Translations under genes and position numbers: made by a program | Notes under the pieces: generated by a model | Database searches by the model: none | What the model was told of the DNA's origin: nothing | What the model saw: only the letters and a program-made list of their open reading frames with translations | Assembly: GCA_950295325.1 (NCBI GenBank) | Contig: OX485804.1 | Coordinates: 55,044,429 to 55,108,428, forward strand | Length of the DNA stretch: 64,000 bases | DNA from: Polytrichum commune | Taxonomy: Eukaryota > Streptophyta > Polytrichopsida > Polytrichales > Polytrichaceae | Reading direction: 5' to 3' | In this document: positions 34,404 through 44,651 of the stretch, in pieces | Numbering within the stretch: position 1 is the first letter of the stretch | How the letters are laid out: the number at the start of each line of letters is the position of its first letter

Positions 34404-35800
34404 ATAATTTTCTTAAAGTCATCTTTGCCTTCACCTTTCTCGTCCTTTTCATCAAAATCATAAAGACCTCCAGCATCATCCATTTCGAACTTGATGGCAT
34501 CATCTGTGAATTTCCTCATTTTTTGCATGCAGTTCTGCCGTTGCTTCTTCCCCATTTGCATTAATCCGGTCAATATCTTCATTAGTGATAGTGCTATTGT
34601 TGGAACTGAACACCTTCTTGGCACCCTAACGGACCATCTGCAACAACTCATCTTTGTTCACTGCTTTGTACTGGGCGAAACGACCTTTCTGAATTACAAG
34701 AGCATCCAACGCCAACTTCTTGTAGGCCCGTTCAAGAACCTTCTCAATTGTGAACTCAGTGCAGAATCTGAACACTTGAACGTCTTTCTTTTGACCAATA
34801 CGATGAGCACGATCTTGGGCTTGAAGATCGATTTGCGGATTCCAGTCACTTGTAATAAAGAACGACAATGTCGTTTGTAGCCAGATTGATACCCAAACCT
34901 CCAGCATGTGTAGATAGAAGGAAACAAAACTTCTCGCTATTGGATGCATTGAATTGATCAGTTGCAATTTCCCGATCTTCACCTCCAGTGTTACCATCAA
35001 TGCGACAACACTGGTACAATCTATACTGGCAATAATCCTCAAGTATGTCAAACAGCCGGGTCATCTGGGACAAAATTAGAACTCGGGACTGTCGTTGCTT
35101 CAACTTGGGTAACAGTTTGTCCAGAAGGTCCATCTTCCTTGCTCTTTCAACCAGATGCTCACCAGTTGTGTAGGGTGGGCCTGGTTCATCACTTTGGAAA
35201 AGATAAGGATGACTACAACACTTCCTCGGTTGCATGGCAATGCTGAGGAGCCTCTTCCGTTCTCCCCCTATATTAACAACATCCATGTCCTTCTGCAAGA
35301 GCGCTCGGCAGTAGTGCTTTTGAAATTGCGACGTACCCACCTTCAATAAGGTTTCTTTTTGGTGGCAAATCCCTCTTAACATCCGACTCCAGTTGCTGGA
35401 CAACTTCACGTTGATCCTTGTCACCGGAGATTTGGAACCACTCATCAAAAGCTTCTGTTGAGCTGAAAATCTTTGGAAGAAGAAAGTTCAATAGAGCCCA
35501 GAGCTCATGAAGATTATTCTGGATCGGAGTTCCGGTGATTAGGAGCCGATAGTTGGTGGAGAATAACCTCATGGTTTTAGCATGAACTGACGACTTGCCC
35601 TTAATACGGTGTGCTTCATCAATGATGATATAACGGCGGCTGAAATTTCGAAGTGCAATTCTCTTAATAGCCATTTCAAAACTGGTCACACAAATTTCAA
35701 ACTTCTCTGCAACGAGTAGATTATCTCGCTGATGTGCCCTTTCATCCTGGTGACCATGAAACTTGAATGACCTCAAGACCGGGCCATTATTACCATCCAT
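34404..35800 (-). pseudogene. ISWI-type SNF2 chromatin-remodelling ATPase pseudogene, probable retrocopy
   Basis: A continuous, intronless minus-strand stretch corresponds to the middle of a plant ISWI ATPase (CHR11/CHR17 class). In order it shows PVLRSFKFHG, SFEMAIK, the DEAH box IIDEAHRIK, LLITGTPIQNN, LHELWALLNFLLP, DEWFQISG, the PYLF segment, [20 protein letters not shown]-like sequence, GGLGINLAT, the helicase motif [28 protein letters not shown]-like sequence and DDFKKI. Damage includes a ~13-residue gap after VVQQL, frameshifts near 35355, 34855 and 34540, and an in-frame TAG at 34626-34628 (Tyr expected after QMVR). Functional plant homologues are split by many introns, so absence of introns here suggests a reverse-transcribed copy. 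The N-terminal Walker A half and the C-terminal HAND/SANT/SLIDE half are missing. Confidence 0.85.
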
Positions 35801-36529
35801 AGGATATAAGTCATAATAATCTGGCCCTAAAACACATGGTATTTGGGTGAAATAAGGTACATTGGATGAAACTAGCACATATGTTGTCAAATTTTTCTCT
35901 AAACCTCAAGATCCCGTTTTGTACATCTACCTTTACTTCAAGATTCTTGATAGCCTTTTTAAATGTACACACTAGAGGAAAATAACACCTCTCCCTTATG
36001 TATACTATGAATGCCAATGCCTCAAATTACACCCCTTTCTACACTCATGTTAGTTCGCACGAGGCATGAAGAGTATGTCCCCCAGGTTGGGGTCCCCATT
36101 TGTCTTTGCAAGAAGTGGTTTTTGTGTCGAAGATGAGATTTATTTGTCTTCCAATGTATTGCTTTTCATTATTAGTATTTAGGGCATGTGTTTGTTCTTG
36201 TGGCGTAGGTGTGGGTAGCGGACGTGTTGGGGTTGGGAATAATACGTTAGCTTGTTGTACAACTCCTTTGACTAGTTTTGGGGCGGCTTAAAATTTTCCT
36301 TGAAATCTTGTGGGGATGGGATGTGTTGGGTGGGTGGGTTTTGGATTTGGGTAATAGTGGTGATTTTGTACATGTGGAGGTTGTCAAGGTATTTAGTGGT
36401 GTGTGTTTTTTGTTCATGGGGAGAAAGGCATATTGTGATGCAAGTTTTCATGCAAGTTCAATTGGGGTTTGTTTTATTGGGAATTCTTTATTTTTAGTAT
36501 TTATGAATATATTTGTATTCTCTTTCTAT

Positions 36530-37340
36530 CAAGAACATGGCGCAAACAATGGGTGATCTTGAGCATGCTTGGTAGTGTAGTTTGGGGAAGGGTTGTGATC
36601 CTCCGTATTTGGCACTGATATGCTTGGTTAATCCTTGGTATAGGATCCCTAATTGTACTAGGTCATTAAGTGCAAAGATTAATTGTTTGCTTATTTAGTG
36701 CATGTAATATGGTAGTAGGGATGTGTTGAGGTTGAAATCATTAGTGAAGAGGTGGATGAGAATATTGGATGTGCTTTTGGAGATGTTGCATATTTCTTTG
36801 GTGAGTTTGCTAAGGAGTTTGTCTAGCTTCCTAATTTCAAGTTTGAAGAGGGGACTGTATAGTAGGCATAGGCCATGCCTAATTTAATGACGATATTACG
36901 GATGTGGATTTTTTTTTTGATGGTAATTGGTGATGTCATAAGTTGTTTAGTTTGTTTTTTCTTCCATTTTTATATCTATTTGTATCTTTCATTTGAGTGA
37001 ATGGATGAGGTGTATGCCTGGGTATGTGTAAGATTTGTTTTGGGAGAAGGTGGGGAAGGGCTTATTTTTAATAAGATAATTTGGGCTTGTGTTTAGGCTT
37101 TGAATATGGCTAGTTTGATGTCAGAATTGTTAGGACTACTTGCGATGGCACATTTAGTTAGGTGTAGGTCTAGGTATGCCCATTTTGAGAAATTTCGTAG
37201 TTTGTTAATTTGTAGTTGTATATTTGATAGTGTGTCTGTGATGATGGCTAAGTCATCGGCATTTAGAGGTGTTAAAGTGGTATCCGAGGTTGTCTTTTTC
37301 TAACCAACATAGAAATGGTTATAGGAAGATGAAGAAGAGG
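36530..37340 (-). pseudogene. LINE (non-LTR retrotransposon) reverse-transcriptase remnant
   Basis: Minus-strand frames read as the palm-to-thumb part of a plant LINE ORF2. Near 37240-37260 is NADDLAIIT, the YADD-type catalytic box with its first residue altered, followed by NKLRNFSKWAYLDLHLTKCAI. Then come a TYxGIHLIxSLK segment near 37000-37040, IRNIVIKLGMAYAYYTVP near 36850-36900, and LLSKLTKEICNISKSTSNIL near 36730-36800. Stops and frame changes separate them. Sequence down to about 36080 may be further LINE but is too worn to read. A C-terminal fragment of what looks like the same LINE type lies on the opposite strand at 38940-39495. Confidence 0.75.
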
Positions 37341-37375
37341 TATGAGGTGCAAACATGGTCAAGTACAAAACTTAA

Positions 37376-37958
37376 TTGCCTTGCATAGATTTAAGTGAAA
37401 GTGATTCAAAAATATATACTAACTTTGAATTTTGTGAAGGAAAAAATCATAAACATTTGAAAGACATATTGATCTACAAAGCCAAGCAATTTATGTTGAA
37501 AAAAAATATTTCAAGAAAATTCTACATATTTTCAAAGATGGTGCAAGTAGTGTGCAAGTAGGTATATTGAACATGTACTTGTCTAACATTTGTTTAAAAT
37601 ATGATAAAATTACATTAAAGTGATGTTTTCTACAAAATTTTGTAATGATGTCCTCAGGTTTATAACGAATTCAAAGTTTTGAAAAAAATTCCAACTTCAA
37701 ACTACTTAAGGTTATAAAATCTATGTCCAAAACTAGATTTAGCCAATGCCTTTTGAGTAGTGTTTTTAATGATAAGTCTTGAAGATCTCATCTTGATATT
37801 CTATATTTGAGTACCTAACACAACTATAGAGGGCACCATGAAAAAATTTAATCTAAACAACACTTTGCTACTACTTTTAGGCGTTTGGCCAAAGAAATTA
37901 TGAATGTATACCAAAGTATTTTTTCCGTACACTTGACCATGCTTGCTCCCTATGGATA
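37376..37958. repeat. dispersed repeat shared with 60366-61200, copy 1
   Basis: Shares a long collinear series of motifs with 60366-61200, including TTTAAGTGAAAGTGATTCAAA, TGTCCAAAACTAGATT, GATCTCATCTTGATA and TTTTTAGGCGTTTG. It ends where the pogo-like element begins at 37961. No coding or terminal repeats recognised. Confidence 0.65.
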
Positions 37959-37960
37959 TA

Positions 37961-38821
37961 CAGTCTAACCTTGATAATGTCACACCATCCGTTTCACCAA
38001 AAAGAGTGATATAAACAAGGTGTGACATATTTGATAATGTCACATTTTGAAGATTTGTGCATAATGTGATATTATAAAAAAAAAAGGGTAGAAATTCAAA
38101 ATAAAATTACAATGTCAAAAAGAAAATAAAAAATACGAGACTTCAATGTTTTTGAATGTAAAATCTAATTCAAAATTGTGAATAACAACAAGAGCACATC
38201 ACAATGTGTCATTGAGATCAGGTAAAGACCTCTCACTAGAGACAAAGAAGCTTCTATTGTCACATTGTTTTGTTGATGTTAAATGTGCAACACCAATTCT
38301 AATGAGTTTGTCATGGATTTTTCCCATTCCTAACAACTCCAGAGTGTTGAAAATCTGAGAACCTTGGCTAGCCATAAAATTCAAAACATCTTTAGCATAT
38401 TTTTGTGCATCGCTTAGCTTCACTACTTTAGACTCATCATGACTGCTATCAACAATCAATGGGTCTACTTCCATGGAATCAAGAACATGTTCGCCATCTT
38501 GCACTAATTGCACAAGCTCCTTAGTAGAATATTCCACCTCAAAATCATCTTCACCTTCCATGTTTATGTACTCCAAAGGACAAAGCTTTTCTACAGGACC
38601 CTTTCGGCTACTACAATCTGTCCATCCAACCATCAAATACAATCCATCCATACTTGGTATTATCACATTTACACCACGGATTTTGGAAAAAATAGTGACA
38701 TTACCAAGGGTGATAGGGATAATAACGAGGGAGTTTTACACTATGAAAATCGGTTTCAAACTTTTAGGTGACAATATCAAGGTGTTCTTTTAACAAGGGT
38801 GGCATTATCAAGGTTAGACTG
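37961..38821. mobile_element. pogo/Tigger-like DNA element, deletion derivative
   Basis: An 861-bp unit with ends CAGTCTAACCTTGATAATG on the left and the same sequence in reverse on the right. TA lies outside each end (37959-37960 and 38822-38823). CAGT-type ends with TA duplications are characteristic of pogo/Tigger elements. A subterminal copy of TTGATAATGTCACA sits about 60 bp inside the left end. The only coding trace is the C-terminal part of a transposase on the minus strand, so this is an internally deleted copy. Confidence 0.75.
38199..38666 (-). pseudogene. C-terminal fragment of a pogo/Tigger-type transposase
   Basis: A 155-residue open frame inside the element has an acidic middle (GEDDFEVEYSTKELVQLVQ), a short acidic run, then a helical segment (LSDAQKYAKDVLNFMASQGSQIF) and a Ser-rich tail. 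This resembles the region after the DDE core in Tigger/Jerky transposases. The catalytic domain and the CENP-B-type DNA-binding domain are absent. The family call relies mainly on the surrounding TIRs. Confidence 0.5.
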
Positions 38822-38939
38822 TAGTGTGTTTCCTTGTATTTTTCCTTGTATACAAAGATTCTCTCACCTTGACATACCCACCAAATATCAATATTTGACT
38901 GGTGTTACAATTTTGATACCCACGGGTAGGTTCTTTGAT

Positions 38940-39495
38940 ACCATTCTTGAAGTTGATTATTAATACCATGCAATCACCTATATTTCGGTCCAACATTGAC
39001 TAAGACCGAAATCCTATGTATCTTGGGAACCCCCATAGGCAACCACAACCCTATTCCCCCCCCCCGCCCCCATCCCCCAAACTCATCAAACACCATACAA
39101 TTCATAGAATTCGCCTACTGCCATGATAGATTCCCCAATACCAACATTAGAGAAAAATCCAACAAATACGACCCCCTCATCCAAACATTAAAATATGGTG
39201 GTTGGAATGTTAACCCCCTTATCACCATCACAACAAGGGTGTGTGCGCCCATCACATGGCTCTCTAACTTGACTTTATTTTAATTTCTTGTAAACCCTTC
39301 CGGCCACTCTTTCGAGCAGCTGGAGCTGTTCACAAACAATCATTATAGGTTTAGTAAAACCTCCAAATACCCCCAAGAGAAGTCAGAAAGTTCATGAAAC
39401 ACATTCACCAAATCGCCATAAAATACCTCACATACCTTGTCCTAAACAAAAGAAAGCTCGACAACAACCAAGCCCCAGTTGACCCACCTCCATGA
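38940..39495 (+). pseudogene. LINE ORF2 C-terminal fragment
   Basis: Plus-strand frames read LTKTEILCILGTPIGNHNP, then IEFAYCHDRFPNTNI, KYDPLIQTLKYGGWNVNPL and, after a frame change, IHQIAIKYLTYLVLNKRKLDNNQAP up to a stop at 39493-39495. This matches the C-terminal region I know from plant LINE ORF2 proteins. It is interrupted by frameshifts and a poly-C run at about 39056-39065. It is on the opposite strand to the reverse-transcriptase fragment at 36530-37340, so two insertions or a local inversion are needed. Confidence 0.65.
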
Positions 39496-39598
39496 ACTCA
39501 AACACCATAACCAACCACACCAAAAGATCACAACGTTTCCCTTCCCATGAAAACTTGTTACTCTATGCAGCCCACCTTCTGGAAGCTAGACAATACCG

Positions 39599-40290
39599 CT
39601 ACCTTGACGCCCGGTAAAACATGACCAAGATAAGGAAAAACAAGCTCCCATTCATGCCAGGACAAAACAATGTTATTTTATTTACATTTATCTTATGAAG
39701 ACCACCTTTGTTATAATAAACACATGGGTCAGCTAAGCTGACCAGAAGGTCAAATTGAAAGAGAGATTCATCAAACTTTGTGTTCCACCAATTTGTCGAT
39801 TGACGCAAGCCGTACAAGCTCCCGATGAAGACACATACATAATGCATCTAAAGAGCATTCATATACTAGCCAATGGGTTGGAGCATGTAGATTTCTTCAA
39901 GGAAGTCAGCATTGACAAAAGATGTCCCTATGTCATCTGTAACCTCATGCGACGAAAAAAAAAAATGGGTCTGGACAAAAGGAGTGTGTGATAACTGGTG
40001 AGCATTTCTCCAAAAAAATCAATGCCATCTCATCTACCTGTGTATATCCCTTGGCAACGAGTCATGCTTTGATATTTCTGATAGTCCTTTTGCCTTGTAA
40101 TTTGACTTTCTAGAGCCACTTCTTCTGGATTGCTTGTGACCAAGAGGAAGAGGTAACAAAACCGCCAAGTATTGTTCTCCACGAGTGACTGATATTCACG
40201 GTCCATGACATGTTTTCATTGTTCTGCATAATTAAAGGACTGTGGCTCTTCTTGTGTGGATTCCTCAAGTGCAGCTAGGAAAACATGGGA
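39599..40290 (-). pseudogene. Ty1/copia reverse-transcriptase remnant
   Basis: On the minus strand, sequence at about 40100-40280 reads like the start of a copia reverse transcriptase (EPQSFNYAEQ, then a DREYQSLVENNTW segment). Sequence at 39599-39847 reads GSLYGLRQSTNWWNTKFDESL and DPCVYYN, matching the KSLYGLKQAxRxW and DxCVY motifs of the family. Stops and frame changes lie between. The catalytic YVDDM box and RNase H are not seen. A long poly-G run at about 40373-40391 lies just outside the fragment. Confidence 0.75.
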
Positions 40291-41599
40291 TACATTCAGG
40301 GTCTTGAAGTTGCCAGATAGATTCTTTGTTTCAAAGTATATTTGATCCTGTCATTAAAACTTGGTAGTTGGGGGTGGGGGGGGGGGGGGTCAAATAGGCC
40401 TAAGAGGATCCTCAATTGGTGAGTGAAAATGAATCATTATCAAGTATACGCTCAAGATGCTGCAAACTGGATTCATCACTAGTGTTACAAATTCAAAAGC
40501 ATGATAGACCTCATCCCAAAGTGAGATTTCGGAAACTTGCAGAAAGCACGTCTTTACACAACAAAAATGTCATCATAAGTCATAAATGGCGCTTCTAGGC
40601 TTGGATAACTAGGATTTAAGTAAGTATGACAAAAGACTTGTTTAAAAGATTATTATGTGTTCAAGGTCCTTGGTTTTTTGCACCATCAAGACATGCACAT
40701 TGAATAAACATTATTTGGGGAATGAGGGCCCAAAAATATGACAAAACCCCTATTCATCCATACTTTGAGAAGCAATGTGGTCAAATAATCACTCCCGATG
40801 TGTATTTCCCACAAATAAAACAGTCTACATGCAACTAAAATATGCTATAACAAGAAATTCAAGCTACATCTAAGTCTAGATTGTGTCATTTATTTCATAG
40901 GGTTCGCCGATAGAATTGCAAGTATAAAATTTCATTATGTCCAAAGTTCATGCATAGTACTTAAAACCAAGTTAGATGCAATTAGTGGTGCGAGTGCAAA
41001 ACTATCTACTGGCCTAGCCTTGATGCTACACTTGATTAACTTAATGAAGCAACATGGTTGCATGAACATCATTAAGCCACATTGTTCAATATGCTCCCAA
41101 ATTTCTCTTCTCCAGTGACCTTGTGAATACTTGCACTAAATTTGCCACTTTGTGTAGTATTGTGCGAATGATTAATCTTCTAAGAGCTCCACACTATTAG
41201 CGAGATGAGGGAAGCTTAGACATGAGCGGTGTCGGTATCACATGAGCACTGAGCGGTAACATGTGAGTGATGGGTCCAAATTTAGTACATGTGCATGGCT
41301 TTAAGCTCTATACTCTAACTTTGGTAGTCATTTCAATACAATTATTCAATAATAAAGTGCTAACATCTTGAATGCACAAATATGAAAGGGGCCTATTACC
41401 ATGGATACTTCAAGAAACTATTAATCCATTGTTGATTCTTATTATAACAAACCACATTGATACAAGTTTCTTACTATCATTCTCAAATATGTGGCTAAAC
41501 ATACTACTTGGAACATTACTTACACTCTACAACACTGGCAAGTTCAAGCAATCACATGACCTCATTGTAGGTAAATAATATAGCGTAAATGAACTTGTC
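40291..41599. other. non-coding stretch
   Basis: No gene or bounded repeat recognised. It may contain more worn copia sequence next to the remnant, but I could not read it. Confidence 0.4.
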
Positions 41600-43530
41600 A
41601 TTGTCATAATTCACCTTGCACAAAATTTGAGAAACATAATACAAATGTTTGCAAACACCCATTTCCTTTTTGTATTTTCAACGCCCGAAATGAGATTTTT
41701 GTGAAGTAAGGCATGTGCAATGCGGGATGTCGCCAATTATGACACGGTATGCAATGTCCTCCTTAGAGACAATGTTAATTAATATTCCAAAACCTGGATA
41801 TGGAATGGTAGTTACTCCAACCACATAGTAACCGTCTATGAGACTTGCACTCTCCTTCATACCCTTGTATGTTGAAGTAGGGATGTCATGTTTGCAAGTT
41901 CCAACTTTGTGGCATTACACAAACTCCATGTATTTACTTGCATCGTCCAACATCTTTTGGCAAAGTCGGGTGGCAATCTTGCAATGTATCACTTGGAAGA
42001 AGGGCAATTAATCTTGAACACCAATGTGGCATGAGCCACATTGTGCTCTGCAGAATCAAAAACTCCTCTATGCATGCCCATTTTGCCCTAGTGTTTTGGC
42101 AAGGAATCAAGTAGTTCAATGTATCGGGTCGATGGGAGTCGCAATCGGCGCCAGGTGGCACATCAAGTTTACACTTTGTGGACCCGAACAATTCCAACTC
42201 CTCCAAGGCACAATCCTGGTGTTAAGATCTTTTACCCCCGGGTAAAATTTCATGGCATCTGCACGTAGCTTGGGATCTCCACACCTGGAAGCAACCTTTG
42301 GTTTTAAGGACCCAGAATTAGGTTTTTCCCTATAAACTACCTTTTAACCATGACCTATAATTTTGAATTTGCATAAGTGCTTGAATCAAATCATCCATCG
42401 TCGCTTCGTACATGCAAGTCATCTTGTTGCCGGATCGTTGTGCACCTTCTCAAAAAGGCTACACGTTGGCATTTCTATTCATTCATCTATTGACATATCT
42501 TGTGAATACCATCCAAATTGTAGTTGATTGCATATATCTCTTACATAGTTAGAAGATAAATATCATTGTTCTATATTGTTTGGTAATGTACTTACAAGAA
42601 CCACATGACCACCTCATTGCATGTAACAAAAAAGTTAGTATCCCAACCACTCGGAGAGACCAAAAATGTCTCCTTCCATAGTGACAACCATCATAAACAA
42701 TCATATGATATTTAGTATTGGCATCGTCTATGGTTTTCGCGTCTTAGTGATCTTTCCATAGTTGCTTGTGTTGGAGTTGCAAGTCAACTTTGATGTTTTC
42801 TTGCGTCACCTTATCCAAGCTAGTAGACCAATGGAAAAGGCATGTGCGCTCCTGATCGACCATTGGTAGACTGAGGTCATTGCCTCTGTAGATCTTCCTA
42901 TTAGCATTCCAATTAGCTTGGGTACTATCTGCTCTGAAGCCTTTGAACTTTACCTTTGCCATTCCATTCTTCATCATGACCAAATTCAAGTTTTTCCATA
43001 AAAGGGTCTAAGTTGTACCATCCTTTGATTGCATGTCACAACATGCAATCGTCAACACCTTACAATACTTGTTGTCGTACACATGACACACCAGGTTGGT
43101 CAAATCCTTCAAACGTTTTCATGTGGTCAAATATTATCTGTGAATTTTCTATGTCCCCTTCAACCTGCATTCGCTTCACACCACTTTCTAGAATGCCTAC
43201 TAACATTTTGAAGATGAACATTTTGTCTTTTGATTGCCCTAAGAACCTACTAACACAGATGTACTTGAAACCACAATGATCTTTGAGCGCCATAATGCTA
43301 TTCATGATGTCCATCCCACTACGAACAAAACGCTTTGAACCCGCCACGAAGTCATGACAATTCAAGAAGGCTAAAGTACTACACTTATCCAATACCACCT
43401 CCAATGATGAACCTGCTAGGATGTGATTTTTGTTGTTTAATGGAGGTTTTGGAAGGTAGTTTGCCAAGAGTTGTTTGTTTGTTCTCATTACTATAGTAGA
43501 GTTATTGGTAGTGGGGGGTTTCATGACCTC
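41600..43530 (-). pseudogene. MULE-like transposase remnant with SWIM zinc finger
   Basis: Minus-strand blocks in order: 43524-43060 (a 154-residue block with FLNCHDFVAG, and SRFLGQSKDKMFIFKMLVG); ACCDMQSKDGT near 43020-43045; 42989-42744 with FKGFRADSTQANWN and MVDQERTCLFHWSTSLDK; unread sequence; then 41860-41678 ending HCTCLTSQ; and after a frame change VCKHLYYV near 41640. The final two form a SWIM-type CxC...CxH zinc finger. This order (DDE core with CDMQS and ADSxQANW, then SWIM) is what I recall for plant MULE-like transposases. Stops and frameshifts make it inactive. Terminal repeats were not found. Confidence 0.7.
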
Positions 43531-44651
43531 ATTAGCAACACACTAGTAAGCTATATCATGTGACTCACGACATGTACCATTTGAGGCGAGGTGGTTATGG
43601 ATGCCCAATTGAATGCAAACCCTTGATGTCCCAGAGGATGTCAAATGAACATATAATATGCAAGCTTGGCACAAAGCAATGCACATAGGTGTGGAACGAC
43701 ATACCTTACACTCCAATTTGCATTTCTTAGGGGCCATGTTTTCAACCGGAAAAGGGATGGGTGTAGATCCAATCAATTCACTGCAGTTGCACCCCCCCAC
43801 CCCCCAAATTGCAATGCATGTAATCACAATAGTCATTTGGGCACTGGAGAGGACTAGCACAAGGAAATTTACGGTTATTTACAATGAAACTTAAATTACC
43901 CCTTCAAGTGGTAAGTCAACAAAATTATTACTTTAATGCTAATGAGGATTACATGCTTCATTGACAATTTCACTTCTGGAATGAAATCTGAGACAATTGC
44001 TCATTTCGTAGTGGAAGTGCACATATATATTGGATTTCGGACCTTGAAGGTGAGTGCACTCAGTATGGGATTTGTGGACAGGTATGGTGTGATAGTCAGA
44101 CCAGAATTTCTTATGTCAGATTAGACTAGCCTCAGAAGTCTCTACCAGAGATGCATGGACATGCTCATTGGCATTATTGCTGCTATGATTGAACAATACA
44201 AATGTGAAATCTCCCCATGGATACCTCTGTATACATGGGTGTGAAGATCATTGAATATATGTGAAAGTGAAGAATTGTACTCTTTCCAATGTATGATTGA
44301 ACCTGAAACATTGGAATTCCAAATTGGTTTGGCATGTAGCTTACCAAATCCTCTATTACAATAAACATTCTGGACAGTTGCAAACTAGCTTCTGCTGGAG
44401 TTATCTACTCCTCAGTACAACTTAGACTATGAGATAGAAATTAAAAGCCCATGAATGGGTACTAAAGGAGGGCAGCAACCCTGTTTGGGTGCCCCACAAA
44501 AATGTGTAGGTACCTCATGAATCTTGAGGGGAAATGTTTGATCAGGGTAGAATCTTGTTGAATTGCCTAAGGTAACATGATGACAAGACATAAATCCAGT
44601 CCTCACTAATTCCATATTGTACATCTGTTGAGTGATGATTCAGAGAAGAGG
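43531..44651. other. non-coding 3' flank of the carrier gene
   Basis: No gene or bounded repeat is supported. The portion nearest 44651 should include the carrier gene's 3'UTR, since that gene is read leftwards. I could not place a polyadenylation signal convincingly. Confidence 0.4.

Noticed and set aside
34404-35800. Functional ISWI gene
   Set aside because: Several frameshifts, an in-frame stop, a missing internal segment, and loss of both ends.
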